NCBI RefSeq assembly: GCF_017833035.1
Contig: NZ_JAFIBM010000001.1
Location: 1,054,001-1,118,000, forward strand
From: Frigoribacterium sp. PvP032
GTDB taxonomy: Bacteria; Actinomycetota; Actinomycetes; Actinomycetales; Microbacteriaceae
Length of the DNA: 64,000 nucleotides
Direction: 5' to 3'
Every line of letters starts with the position of its first letter. Position 1 is the stretch's first letter. Shown one piece after another: positions 55,748-64,000 of this stretch. A program made the position numbers and the translations under genes. The notes beneath the pieces were generated by a model. It made no database searches and was not told the origin of the DNA. It saw only the letters and a list, made by a program, of their open reading frames with translations.

Positions 55748-56545
55748 GTGAACAGGGTGCGAACAGTCGTCGGCGTGCTGCGCCTCGTCGTCGCCGCCCT
55801 GGGCACCGCGGCCCTCGTGTCGTACTTCTTCTACACGCTCGGCTTCTCGACCTTCTCGACGGTCAACTACTTCGCCTACTTCACGCAGCAGAGCAACATG
55901 GCGAACGTGCTCGTCCTCGGCGTCTCGGGCGTGCTGTCGCTCCGGGGGCGACCGGAGGGCCGCGGCTTCGCCGCCGTGCACGCGCTCGTCACCACCTACG
56001 TCGTCGTCTCCGGCATCGTCTACGGGATCATCCTGATCGAGTCGCTGAGCAACGACTTCGCCATCGGTGTGCCCTGGTCGACCCAGGTGCTGCACTTCTG
56101 GATCCCGGGGTTCCTCGTCGTCGACTGGGTGCTCGCCCCGGGGCGGACCCGCGTCAGCTGGGCGATGCTCTCCGTCGTGCTCGTCTTCCCGGTCGTGTGG
56201 GGGATCGCGACGATCGTGCGCGGGGCCGACGTCGGCTGGTACCCGTACTTCTTCCTCGACCCGGCGCAGGTGCGCTGGCCCGACGAGTTCGTGATGTACA
56301 ACGCGATCGCCCTGGCCGTCATCGTCGGGGTGATGTCGGCCCTGATCGCGCTCAGCCACCTCCGGCCGGGGCCACGGCCGAGCGTGTTGCTGCGGCGCGG
56401 CCGGCGTGCGGAGGTCGTGGGGACGGAGGCCGGCGGCGCAGGCGGCGCCGGGGGTGATCAGCCTGCGGGGGCCTGCGACGGGTCCGCGCCCGTGTCGGGC
56501 GCTGACGTGCCCTCCGGCACGGCCTCCGGCACGAGGTCGAAGTAG
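55748..56545 (+). CDS. Pr6Pr family membrane protein
   Basis: A 265-aa protein with six predicted membrane segments and the family blocks NYFAYFTQQSNMANVLVL, LHFWIPGFLVVDWVLAP and WYPYFFLDP. The family's function is not established; it is distantly like FAR-17a/AIG1 lipid hydrolases. AGGAG four bases before the GTG decides the start, and a possible -10 TAGGGT is at 55690-55695. The tail after residue 210 is Gly/Ala-rich and overlaps the 3' end of the opposing amine oxidase gene by 88 bp. Confidence 0.82.
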   Translation: MNRVRTVVGVLRLVVAALGTAALVSYFFYTLGFSTFSTVNYFAYFTQQSNMANVLVLGVSGVLSLRGRPEGRGFAAVHALVTTYVVVSGIVYGIILIESLSNDFAIGVPWSTQVLHFWIPGFLVVDWVLAPGRTRVSWAMLSVVLVFPVVWGIATIVRGADVGWYPYFFLDPAQVRWPDEFVMYNAIALAVIVGVMSALIALSHLRPGPRPSVLLRRGRRAEVVGTEAGGAGGAGGDQPAGACDGSAPVSGADVPSGTASGTRSK

Positions 56546-58002
56546 GGCGCGAGGCCTGCCAGCGCGTCGGCGACGGCCTCGTCGTCGCCGAGCTCGAGGC
56601 TGGCGACCGCGTCGTCCCCGCCCGCCAGCGCGACCAGCACCGGCTCGCCCGTCGAGGGCATCAGGTTGACGAAGACGCGGTAGCCCGACGACCCGTCCAG
56701 AGTGGTCAGCACCGTCGCCTCCGTGCTCCAGGCCCGCTCGTCGAAGCGCAGCCAGAGCACCTCCTGCTGGGCGACGCCCAGCGTCTCGATCGCCGCGGCG
56801 TGCGCGGTCGGGAGCTCGGGCGCGAACTCGGTCGTCCCCTCCTTGAGGACTCCCAGCGGCAGGGTGACCACGACGCGGTCGACCGACAGGCTCTCGCCGG
56901 TGGCGAGGCGGAGGCCGACGCCCTGGTCGCCGTACTGGATCCGCGCGACGGTGCTGCCGGGCAGCACGTCGAGGTCGTCGAGCTGGGCCTCGACGAACGC
57001 GGACAGGTCGCCGGTGACGAACGGCTCGCCGAGCGGGAACAGGCTGCCGGGGTCGGCGGCGACGAGCTCGGCGACGTCGCCCGGGTCCTGGCGCTCGGCG
57101 AGGTCGTCGGGCCCGGCTCCCCAGCGCACGGGCAGTGCCTCGTCGATCACGAACTGCAGACGCGCGGCGTCGGACACGCCAGAGGCGTCGGGCTCGAGCG
57201 ACTGCTGCTCGGGCCCCGCGCCCGCGCCGGTGACGGCCTGGGCCACCGTGACGGACGCGGCCTGGTCGTCGGCCCACCCGGCGGCGGACGCGAACGAGCG
57301 CTCGGGAACTCCGCCGAGCGTCGTCGCCTGCCCGCCGGACGACCGCACCTCGAGCGCGTCCCCGAGGCGCACGGTGTCGACCCGGCCGAGGGCGAGCGCC
57401 GCGACGAGGGCCGTGGCCGCCTCGCCGTCGAGGGAGGCGGCGCCCATCTGGAGCGGGAACGGCCAGTCGCCGCCGGTGTAGCTGGCGACCCGACCTCCGA
57501 CCCGGTCGCGGGCCTCGACCACGACCACGTCGTAGCCGAGGTCGGCGAGGCTGCGGGCCGCGGTGGCGCCGGCCATGCCCGCGCCGACGACGGCGATGCG
57601 CTCGCCTCGCTCAGCCACCGCGGCGACCGCCTGCGCGACGTCGAAGCCGCTGGCCCGCGCGCCGCCCAGGGTGCCGGGAGCCGTGCTCGCCACGGCCTCG
57701 CCGGCGAAGAAGAGACGGTCGTCGACCGGCCTGCGGAGCGCCGCGCGGTCGGCGTCGGACGACGAGGTGGTGAGGTAGCTGCCCGAGCCGCGCGCGAACG
57801 GGTCGTCGGCCCAGCCGCTGCGGCGGAACGCCGAGGGCGTCGGCCCGGCAGAGGGGGTCGCGGCCGGGGTCGGCGTGGGCGTCGGCGTGCTGCGGGGGGT
57901 CGTCGGCGCGGGGGAGGGGCCGTCGGTCGTGCAGGCCGCGAGCAGCAGCACGGCGGCCCCGGAGGCCGACCCCGTCAGGAACGCTCGACGACTGATGCCC
58001 AT
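56458..58002 (-). CDS. Lipoprotein flavin amine oxidase with circularly permuted motif order
   Basis: A 514-aa protein. A twin-arginine signal (SRRAFL) ends in lipobox LAAC (C24), followed by a Pro/Thr linker. Residues 63-126 (WADDPFARGSGSYL, RLFFAGEA, GTLGGARASGFDVA) are what normally forms the C-terminus of flavin monoamine oxidases. The FAD Rossmann motif GAGMAGA, normally at the N-terminus, is at 140-146, followed by EARDRVGGR and the rest of the fold. The protein ends where the usual chain would enter the WxxDPFxxG block. All FAD contacts appear present. It is probably exported folded with FAD and oxidises an amine or related substrate outside the membrane. Confidence 0.85.
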   Translation of the reverse strand: MGISRRAFLTGSASGAAVLLLAACTTDGPSPAPTTPRSTPTPTPTPAATPSAGPTPSAFRRSGWADDPFARGSGSYLTTSSSDADRAALRRPVDDRLFFAGEAVASTAPGTLGGARASGFDVAQAVAAVAERGERIAVVGAGMAGATAARSLADLGYDVVVVEARDRVGGRVASYTGGDWPFPLQMGAASLDGEAATALVAALALGRVDTVRLGDALEVRSSGGQATTLGGVPERSFASAAGWADDQAASVTVAQAVTGAGAGPEQQSLEPDASGVSDAARLQFVIDEALPVRWGAGPDDLAERQDPGDVAELVAADPGSLFPLGEPFVTGDLSAFVEAQLDDLDVLPGSTVARIQYGDQGVGLRLATGESLSVDRVVVTLPLGVLKEGTTEFAPELPTAHAAAIETLGVAQQEVLWLRFDERAWSTEATVLTTLDGSSGYRVFVNLMPSTGEPVLVALAGGDDAVASLELGDDEAVADALAGLAPYFDLVPEAVPEGTSAPDTGADPSQAPAG

Positions 58003-58073
58003 GGTGCGTCCATCATCGCAGGGCGGGGGGCCGGACGGCGACGTGGGCGCGCCCCGCCCGCCGACGGGGCGCC

Positions 58074-58871
58074 TCAGGCGTCGACGGCCTCGAGCCAGGT
58101 GCGGAGCAGGTCGGTCACCTGGTCGACGGGCATCAGCGACGACGCGTGGTCCTGCCCGACGAGCTCGAAGAACGCGGCCGTCGGCATGCGGCGGGCGGCG
58201 TCCTGCGACTCGCGGTGCCGCGCCTCGTCCCGGGTGCCGGCGATCAGCAGGGTGGGCACCGACACGTCGTCGAGCTGCTGCGCCGTCAGCCCGCCGCCGG
58301 TCTCGGCCGCCCGGAAGAACGCCGCCAGGGCCAGCGGGTCGTCGCTCATGAAGGCCAGGCGCGTCGCCGGGTCGAGCCGGCGTCCCATGGTCTCCTCCCA
58401 GCGCTCGATGAAGGCGGTCATGCCCCCGGTCAGGAGCGCCTCCTCCCAGTCCGGGGCGAAGGTGGCGCCGATGTTGCCGTTCATCGGAGCCCAGCTGCCG
58501 CCGATCGTCGTCAGGGTGCGGAGCAGCTCGGGCTCGTGGGCCGCGATCGACAGCCCGACGCGGGCGCCGAACGAGTAGCCGACGTAGTGGACGGGCGCGA
58601 GGCCGGTCGCCGCGAGGACGGCCGCGACGTCTCCGCGGTGCAGGGCCATGTCGTAGGAGGCCGGGTCGTGCGGGGCGCCGCTCCGCCCGTGGCCCCGCAG
58701 GTCGAGGGCCACGACGGTGAAGTCGCGCTCGAGGTCGCGCAGGTAGCCGAGGCCGCGCCACGCCCCGCGCGACAGGCCGGAGCCGTGCACGAGCAGCAGG
58801 GGCGGGCCCTCGCCCGCGACCTCGTACGCGATCTCGGTGCCGTCGACGGGGTTCTGGACGTGGTCGCGCAT
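58074..58871 (-). CDS. Alpha/beta hydrolase
   Basis: A 265-aa hydrolase. The oxyanion block is LLLVHGSGLSRGAW, the nucleophile Ser is in GYSFGA, the Asp in IAGTRDE and the His in GQDHASS. LDLRGHGRSGAP is typical. It is related to small esterases and lactonases; the substrate is unknown. CAGACT ends 6 bases before the ATG, so it is likely leaderless. It shares an intergenic region with the NAD(P)HX epimerase gene, with a nested palindrome between them. Confidence 0.88.
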   Translation of the reverse strand: MRDHVQNPVDGTEIAYEVAGEGPPLLLVHGSGLSRGAWRGLGYLRDLERDFTVVALDLRGHGRSGAPHDPASYDMALHRGDVAAVLAATGLAPVHYVGYSFGARVGLSIAAHEPELLRTLTTIGGSWAPMNGNIGATFAPDWEEALLTGGMTAFIERWEETMGRRLDPATRLAFMSDDPLALAAFFRAAETGGGLTAQQLDDVSVPTLLIAGTRDEARHRESQDAARRMPTAAFFELVGQDHASSLMPVDQVTDLLRTWLEAVDA

Positions 58872-58917
58872 CCGTCCAGTCTGGCAGCGCCGCGACCCCC
58901 GACCCGCCGCTGCATCC

Positions 58918-58991
58918 GTCGAGGGCGGGTCAGCTGCGTCGAGGGCGGGTAGCTCACGACCCGCCCTCGACGCAGGCGACCCGCCCTCGAC
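58918..58991. repeat. Nested 74-bp palindrome with four copies of one motif
   Basis: GTCGAGGGCGGGT occurs at 58918 and 58938 and its inverse ACCCGCCCTCGAC ends at 58971 and 58991. The two halves form a nearly perfect 36-bp dyad. It lies between two divergent leaderless promoters. Confidence 0.9.
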
Positions 58992-59047
58992 ACGTACGAG
59001 TCGCGCGCGGGCGGTCGGGGCTGTGGGCGGGGCCGGCTGGCGGCGGG

Positions 59048-59053
59048 CACGAT
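59048..59053 (+). promoter_or_regulatory. -10 hexamer of the NAD(P)HX epimerase gene
   Basis: CACGAT ends 6 bases before the ATG at 59060, the same arrangement as at 21490 and 48464. Confidence 0.55.
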
Positions 59054-59059
59054 GGGGCG

Positions 59060-59827
59060 ATGATCGACGGGTGGACTGCCGCGCAGGTGAAGGCGGCCGA
59101 GCAGCCGCACCTCGACGCGGGCGAGCCGCTGATGCATCGGGCGAGCGCGGGCCTGGCACGCGAGGTCGAGCGACTGCTCCGCGACGCGGGCCGCTGGCCC
59201 GCACCGGTCGTGCTGGTCGTCGGCAGCGGCAGCAACGGCGGCGACGCGCTCTTCGCCGGGGCCCTGCTCGCCGAGGCGGGCTGCGCGGTCACGGTCGTCC
59301 CGACCGGCAGCAGGCTGCACGAGGAGGCGCTGGCCGCGGCACGCGCCTCGGGCGCCGTCGTCGACGACGCGGCACGGTGGTCGACCGTCGGGGAGGCGGG
59401 CGTCCGGCTCCGGGAGACGGGCGCGGCCGTCCTCCTCGACGGCGTGCTCGGCACGGGCACGAGCGCCTGCCCGGCCCTGCGCGGGCGGGCCCGTGACGTC
59501 GTCGCGGCCCTGCTGCCCTGGGTCACGGCTCCCACGGCTCCCACGGCTCACGCGGCTGCCACGGCTCACGCGGCTGCCACGGCTCACACTGGCCCGCTGG
59601 TCGTCGCGGTCGACGTGCCGAGCGGCATCGGGCCTGACGACGGTGCCGTCCCCGACCCGACCGTGCTGCCCGCGACCCTCACGGTCACGTTCGGTGCGCA
59701 CAAGGCCGGGCTCCTGATCGAGCCGGCTGCAGGGCTGGCCGGGGAGGTGGTGCTCGTCGACATCGGCCTGCTGCCCGACCTGGCCGCGGTGCCGCCGGCG
59801 GTCAGCGTCCCCGACCGCGCCTCCTGA
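59060..59827 (+). CDS. NAD(P)H-hydrate epimerase (YjeF N-terminal domain)
   Basis: A 255-aa Rossmann-like epimerase that interconverts the R and S forms of hydrated NAD(P)H. It has WTAAQVKAAE, VVGSGSNGGDALFAGALL and the catalytic Asp in VDVPSGIGPDDG. The dehydratase domain often fused to it is absent here. A variable Ala/Thr/His repeat (about residues 155-176) interrupts the domain before AVDVPSG, encoded by 9- and 18-bp tandem repeats. Confidence 0.9.
   Translation: MIDGWTAAQVKAAEQPHLDAGEPLMHRASAGLAREVERLLRDAGRWPAPVVLVVGSGSNGGDALFAGALLAEAGCAVTVVPTGSRLHEEALAAARASGAVVDDAARWSTVGEAGVRLRETGAAVLLDGVLGTGTSACPALRGRARDVVAALLPWVTAPTAPTAHAAATAHAAATAHTGPLVVAVDVPSGIGPDDGAVPDPTVLPATLTVTFGAHKAGLLIEPAAGLAGEVVLVDIGLLPDLAAVPPAVSVPDRAS
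59523..59589. repeat. 9- and 18-bp tandem repeats inside the epimerase gene
   Basis: CACGGCTCC units at a 9-bp period run into CCACGGCTCACGCGGCTG units at 59541 and 59559, with a partial third at 59577. All units are multiples of three, so the frame is kept. Confidence 0.8.
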
Positions 59828-59886
59828 GGGCCAGGCCCTGAGCTCGCGAGGCGCGCTCAGCGCTCTCCGGGCCCGCTCGGCCGGAC

Positions 59887-61368
59887 CTACGACTTCCCCG
59901 ACCCGCCGCCCTTCCCCGGCGTCACGACCGACAGCGGGCTCGTGATCGACTCGAGCGACTTCCGCTCGGCCGACACCCCGAAGACGAACGCGATGACGCC
60001 TCCGACGAGCATGATCCCCGCGCCGAGGAAGTACCCCGCCGTGAGCGGTCCGCGGTCCGTGCCGTCGCCGATCAGCGAGCCGTAGAGCGTCGGGGCGACC
60101 GCGCCGGCGATCTGGCCGAGGGCGAAGAAGTAGCCGATCACCTGGCCGCGCAGCTCGAGCGGGAAGATCTCGCTCACCGTGAGGTAAGCCGAGGAGGCGC
60201 CTGCCGACGCGAAGAAGAACGACACGCACCAGAAGACGGTCTGGGTCGTCGCGCTCAGCACGTCCATGTGGAACAGCACGGCCGACACGGCGAGGACGAC
60301 CGCGGAGACCCCGTAGGTCAGCAAGATCATCTGGCGGCGGCCCCACGTGTCGAAGAGGTGGCCGAGCAGCAACGGGCCGAGCAGGTTGCCGATCGCGAAC
60401 GGGAAGAAGAAGTACTGCGTCGACGCCGGGTCCGTGCCGTAGAAGTTCTGCAGCACCAGCGCGTAGGTGAAGAAGATCGCGTTGTAGAGGAACGACTGGG
60501 TGATCATCATCGTCGCGGCGACGAGGGTGCGCTTCGGGTAGTCCTTGACCAAGGTGCGGAAGATGACGCTGAAGGGGATGCGACCCTGGTCGGTCACCTC
60601 GAGCGCCTGGTCGTCGCTGACCGGCTCGAGGGTGCGCCCCTCCGCCTCGACGCGGTGCTCGATGTCGGTGACCGTCGCCTCCGCCTCTTCCTCGCGGCCG
60701 TGGGTCATCAGCCAGCGGGGGCTCTCGGGGATGTGCCGGCGCAGGTAGATGATGATCAGGCCGAGCACCGGGCCGATGAAGAAGCCGATGCGCCAGCCGA
60801 CGTTCTCGGCGAAGTAGTCGGTGTTCAGCAGGAAGAGGTTGGCGGCAGAGCCGAGCGCGGCGCCGCCCCAGTACGTGCCGTTGATCGCGATGTCGACCCG
60901 GCCGCGGTAACGCGACGGGATGATCTCGTCGATGGCCGAGTTGATCGCGGCGTACTCGCCGCCGATGCCCATGCCGGCGATGAACCGGAACACGGCCAGG
61001 AAAGCGAAGTTCGGCGACAGCCCGGCCAGGCCGCTGGCGACCAGGTAGATCGCGAGCGTGAGGATGAAGAGCTTCTTGCGGCCGAGCGTGTCGCTCAGCC
61101 GGCCGAAGATCAGGGCCCCGGCCACCTGGCCCAGCAGGTAGATGGTGCCGAGGTAGCCGACCTGCGCGGCGGTCAGGCCGAGGTCGGCCTGGAACCCGGC
61201 GGAGGCGACGATCTGGATCTCGAGGCCGTCCAGCACCCACGAGAAGCCGAGCCCGACGACGATCGTCCAGTGGAACTTCGTCCAGGGGAGGCGGTCCATG
61301 CGGGCCGGGACCAGGCTGCGGACTGTGCCGCCGCCTCCTCGGGCCGTGGTCGACGACGAGCTGCTCAT
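59887..61368 (-). CDS. MFS transporter, sugar porter/metabolite-proton symporter type
   Basis: A 493-aa transporter with 12 segments. GRLSDTLGRKKLF is motif A, RFIAGMGIGGEYAAINSAIDE is the sugar-porter/metabolite symporter block, PESPRWLM ends segment 6, and LFDTWGRRQM repeats motif A. A long central loop has Glu-rich helices. The likely substrate is a sugar or organic acid. GGGGAGA precedes the ATG at 61368. It is 187 bp downstream of another MFS gene, with a terminator between. Confidence 0.9.
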   Translation of the reverse strand: MSSSSSTTARGGGGTVRSLVPARMDRLPWTKFHWTIVVGLGFSWVLDGLEIQIVASAGFQADLGLTAAQVGYLGTIYLLGQVAGALIFGRLSDTLGRKKLFILTLAIYLVASGLAGLSPNFAFLAVFRFIAGMGIGGEYAAINSAIDEIIPSRYRGRVDIAINGTYWGGAALGSAANLFLLNTDYFAENVGWRIGFFIGPVLGLIIIYLRRHIPESPRWLMTHGREEEAEATVTDIEHRVEAEGRTLEPVSDDQALEVTDQGRIPFSVIFRTLVKDYPKRTLVAATMMITQSFLYNAIFFTYALVLQNFYGTDPASTQYFFFPFAIGNLLGPLLLGHLFDTWGRRQMILLTYGVSAVVLAVSAVLFHMDVLSATTQTVFWCVSFFFASAGASSAYLTVSEIFPLELRGQVIGYFFALGQIAGAVAPTLYGSLIGDGTDRGPLTAGYFLGAGIMLVGGVIAFVFGVSAERKSLESITSPLSVVTPGKGGGSGKS

Positions 61369-61448
61369 GGCGATCTCCCCTGTGCGCGGTCTGCATTCGT
61401 GCAGAGGATGCACGAACAACGGCGACGGTACTCCCGGTGCCGGACGCA

Positions 61449-61483
61449 CGACCGCCCTCCCCGGTGGTCGGGGAGGGCGGTCG
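61449..61483 (-). terminator. Terminator of the DHA2 MFS gene
   Basis: CGACCGCCCTCCCCG pairs perfectly with CGGGGAGGGCGGTCG around 5 bases, about 70 bases beyond the stop at 61556. Confidence 0.85.
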
Positions 61484-61555
61484 TGGGGGAGGTGCGGTGA
61501 CGGCCGGCTGTGAGGCTCGCGCGGGTGGGCGGCCGAGCCGGCTCGCCCGGTGCAG

Positions 61556-63052
61556 CTAGTGCGCGACGATCGGCTCGGCGCCCTCGGTCACCGGGGGCCG
61601 GCGGACGAAGAACGCCCCGACCACGGCGAACAGCGAGATGATCGCGCCCACCAAGAAGGCGGAGCGGACGCCGGCGCTCGCAGCCGCGATGTCGCCTGCC
61701 CCGCCGTTCGCCGCGGACACGGTGGCCAGCGTCATGACGGTCACGAACACGGCGGTGCCGGCCGCCCCCGCGACCTGCTGCACCGTGCCGACGATCGCCG
61801 AGCCGTGCGAGTACAGGCGGCCGGGCAGCGAGCCGAGGCCCGACGTGAACAGCGGGGTGAACATCAGGGCCAGGCCGACGCTGAGGGCGACGTGCGCGCC
61901 GAGGACCATCGGGATGGGCGTGGCCTCGGACACGGTGGACAGGAACCAGAGCACGGCGCTGACCAGGATCGTGCCGGGGACGAGCAGCACGGTGGGGCCG
62001 TGCTTGTCGAAGATCCGGCCGACGAACGGAGAGAGCACGCCCTGCAGCAGGCCGCCGGGCAGCAGGAGCAGGCCGGTGGCGAGCGGGTCGAGGCCGTGGA
62101 CGTTCTGCAGGTAGATCGGCAGCACGATCAGGGTGCCGAAGAGGGCGATCATGCCCACGCCGAGCACGAGCACCGAGGTGGTGAAGGTGCGCGAGAGGAA
62201 GGTGCGGAGATCGAGCAGCGCCTTGTCGTCACGCTGCAGGGCGCGCTGACGCAGCACGAAGGCGAGCAGGGCGACGACGCCGACACCGATGGGCAGCCAG
62301 GCCGGCACGGCCGCCTCGGCGCCCTCGCCGATCGAGCTGAGCCCGAACACGATGCCGCCGAACGCGAACGCGGACAGGATCACCGAGAACACGTCGAGCG
62401 GCACCTTGCGGGGGGTGGTCACGTTCTTGACGCGCGCGGCGCCGAGGGCCAGGGCGCCCAGTGCGATCGGCAGCACGAGGATGAACATGAAGCGCCACTC
62501 GAAGACGCTGAGGATGATGCCCGAGATGGTGGGCCCGATGGCGGGAGCGACCGAGATGACGATCGAGATGTTGCCCATCGTGCGTCCGCGGGTCGCCGCG
62601 GGCACGAGCGTGAGCACGGTGGTCATCAGCAGCGGCATCATGATCGCCGTGCCGGACGCCTGCACCACGCGGCCGAGCAGCAGCACGCCGAAGCCGGGCG
62701 CGATCGCCGAGATGGCGGTGCCGAGGCTGAACAGGCTCATCGCCGTGATGAAGACGGGGCGCGTGTTGAAGCGCTGCAGCAGGAACCCGGTGATCGGGAT
62801 GACGACCGCCATGGTCAGCATGAAGCCGGTCGTCAGCCACTGGCCGGCGGTCACGGTGATGTCGAGGTCGCGGGTCAGGCTCGGCAGGGCCACGCCCATG
62901 ATCGTCTCGTTGAGGATGACGACGAAGGCGCTGACGAGCAGCAGGCCGATGACGAGCTTGTTGCGGGCCGCGAGGGCGGTGTCGTCGTCGCCGTCGGCGG
63001 CGCGGACGGAGCCGGTGTCGGCGGCGGTGGACGCGGCGGTGTCGCTCGTCAT
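61556..63052 (-). CDS. MFS drug exporter, DHA2 family
   Basis: A 498-aa transporter with about 14 segments. VILNETIMGVALPSLTRDLDI near the N-terminus is the DHA2 motif D1 region, and VAPAIGPTISGIIL is motif C. This matches LmrB/EmrB-type proton-coupled drug exporters. GGAG lies 8 bases before the ATG. No regulator is adjacent. Confidence 0.92.
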   Translation of the reverse strand: MTSDTAASTAADTGSVRAADGDDDTALAARNKLVIGLLLVSAFVVILNETIMGVALPSLTRDLDITVTAGQWLTTGFMLTMAVVIPITGFLLQRFNTRPVFITAMSLFSLGTAISAIAPGFGVLLLGRVVQASGTAIMMPLLMTTVLTLVPAATRGRTMGNISIVISVAPAIGPTISGIILSVFEWRFMFILVLPIALGALALGAARVKNVTTPRKVPLDVFSVILSAFAFGGIVFGLSSIGEGAEAAVPAWLPIGVGVVALLAFVLRQRALQRDDKALLDLRTFLSRTFTTSVLVLGVGMIALFGTLIVLPIYLQNVHGLDPLATGLLLLPGGLLQGVLSPFVGRIFDKHGPTVLLVPGTILVSAVLWFLSTVSEATPIPMVLGAHVALSVGLALMFTPLFTSGLGSLPGRLYSHGSAIVGTVQQVAGAAGTAVFVTVMTLATVSAANGGAGDIAAASAGVRSAFLVGAIISLFAVVGAFFVRRPPVTEGAEPIVAH

Positions 63053-63161
63053 GTGATCTCCCTGGAGGGGCTGGCGGGTGGCGGTGGCGGTGTCTCGCCG
63101 TCGAGACACCGGTGCAGCGCCCGGGAGGCGTCGTTCATTCCCGATCCGAGGTGAACGGCAA

Positions 63162-63193
63162 GGGCCGACGCGACCAGGTGGTCGCGTCGGCCC
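63162..63193 (-). terminator. Terminator of the ABC permease gene
   Basis: GGGCCGACGCGACC pairs perfectly with GGTCGCGTCGGCCC around AGGT, about 30 bases after the permease stop. Confidence 0.85.
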
Positions 63194-63221
63194 CTGCCGT
63201 CGAGGAGGCGCGGCTGCGGAC

Positions 63222-64000
63222 TCAGACGTCGCGTCGCTTCACAAGGGCGAGCGCGATCGCGAACAGCACCACGACCCAGCCGACCAGCACGAGCAGCGCC
63301 TGCCACGGCTCGAGCACGAGCGAGCCGTCGAAGCTCGGCATCGCGGTGAGCGACTGGCCGCCGACGGGGTAGTCGTAGACGCGGCTGGCGGCCTGCGGCG
63401 GGATGAACTCGTAGAGCGAGTAGATCCACGACTTCGCGATCAGCGCCTGGCCGATCGAGAAGATGATCGGCAGCACGAAGACGATGCCGATCGCGGAGGC
63501 GATGGCGCCCGCCCCGTTGCGGATGATCGCGCCGAGGCCGAACGCGATCATGGCGATGAACCCGATGGTCGCGGCGCCGCCGAGCATCGACAGCCAGATG
63601 CGGCCGTCGGCGAGGTCGGTGTCGACGCCCGAGCTCGAGAGCAGCGGCGTGGACACGAGCAGCGCGACGGCCAGCGCGAGGGCCGACACGACGAAGGTCG
63701 AGACGCCGATGAGGAGCACCTTGGCGACGAGCGCCGGCGTGCGGCGCGGCACGGCCGCGAAGGTCGAGCGGACCATGCCGGTGCCGTACTCGCCCGTGAT
63801 GACCAGGGCGCCGAGCACGGCGGCGACGAGCTGCGCGAACGGCACGCCGATCGTGGCGACGCTGACGGCGAGCGACTGCTGCTGCTCGTCGGTCGCCGGC
63901 GCACCCTCGAAGCCGGACGCGAAGGCGCCGAACAGCAGGGCGAAGCCGATCAGCAGCACGACGATGACGGCGAAGCACCAGGCGGTCGAGCGGAGGCTGC
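63222..64000 (-). CDS. ABC exporter permease (ABC-2 type), 5' end outside window
   Basis: 259 codons are visible; the start lies beyond the right edge, where the frame reads SLRSTAWCFAVIVVLLIGF. It has about six segments, ITGEYGTGMVRSTFAAVPRR and the C-terminus KRRDV. It closely resembles in layout the permease at 26312-27133, so it is probably the second copy of this exporter type. Its ATPase gene is expected just upstream, outside the window. Confidence 0.85.
   Translation of the reverse strand, partial: SLRSTAWCFAVIVVLLIGFALLFGAFASGFEGAPATDEQQQSLAVSVATIGVPFAQLVAAVLGALVITGEYGTGMVRSTFAAVPRRTPALVAKVLLIGVSTFVVSALALAVALLVSTPLLSSSGVDTDLADGRIWLSMLGGAATIGFIAMIAFGLGAIIRNGAGAIASAIGIVFVLPIIFSIGQALIAKSWIYSLYEFIPPQAASRVYDYPVGGQSLTAMPSFDGSLVLEPWQALLVLVGWVVVLFAIALALVKRRDV

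Overview
The window is about 70% GC. It has many GTG starts, four-base ATGA/GTGA gene overlaps, many start codons about 6 bases after a -10-like hexamer (leaderless style), strong hairpin terminators, and families such as TrmB/LuxR regulators and LAXTG-anchored exoenzymes. This points to a high-GC actinobacterium, most likely Microbacteriaceae. No rRNA, tRNA, CRISPR array, phage or transposase gene was seen.

Layout. 1-6.1 kb: two divergent operons that together look like an ether-lipid pathway. They hold a fatty acyl reductase-HAD fusion (cut by the left edge), an unknown helical protein, an SDR, a PlsC-like acyltransferase and an alkyl-DHAP synthase homologue. 6.4-14.6 kb: cysK-cysE, a YjbR protein, an OafA-type acyltransferase, a PadR-MFS efflux pair, a MOSC protein and an eda-kdgK pair. 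14.6-24.1 kb: a DUF559 nuclease-like protein, a decayed sugar ABC transporter, a hydroxyacid dehydrogenase, an FMN reductase, mntP, a PRC-barrel protein, a class I amidotransferase and an MFS pump. 24.3-28.3 kb: an ABC exporter with its own two-component system. 28.4-44.5 kb: two LLM flavoenzymes flanking an L-arabinose/arabitol regulon of alditol oxidase, aldose epimerase, a ChvE/GguA/GguB-type ABC transporter, a LacI regulator and araB-araD-araA. Three identical GTGAGCGCTCAC operators link its three transcription units. 45-54 kb: a wall-anchored alkaline phosphatase with a PHO-box-like site, a GT-C mannosyltransferase, a TrmB/LuxR regulator beside a large secreted subtilase, an EEP-fold hydrolase and a small OB-fold protein. 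54.8-64 kb: aldo/keto reductase, a Pr6Pr membrane protein, a lipoprotein amine oxidase whose motif order is circularly permuted, an alpha/beta hydrolase, NAD(P)HX epimerase, two MFS transporters and an ABC permease cut by the right edge.

The most striking unexplained signal is a family of 14 elements, each 85-86 bp long. Each is bounded by inverted copies of a degenerate 14-bp arm, GTCGASSNHYCAGG, with a length-conserved but sequence-variable centre. They lie in intergenic DNA or overlap gene ends, and three are arrayed at a 109-bp period. The other standouts are the permuted amine oxidase, the ether-lipid cluster, a nested 74-bp palindrome between two leaderless promoters, and the decayed transporter whose second codon is TAG.
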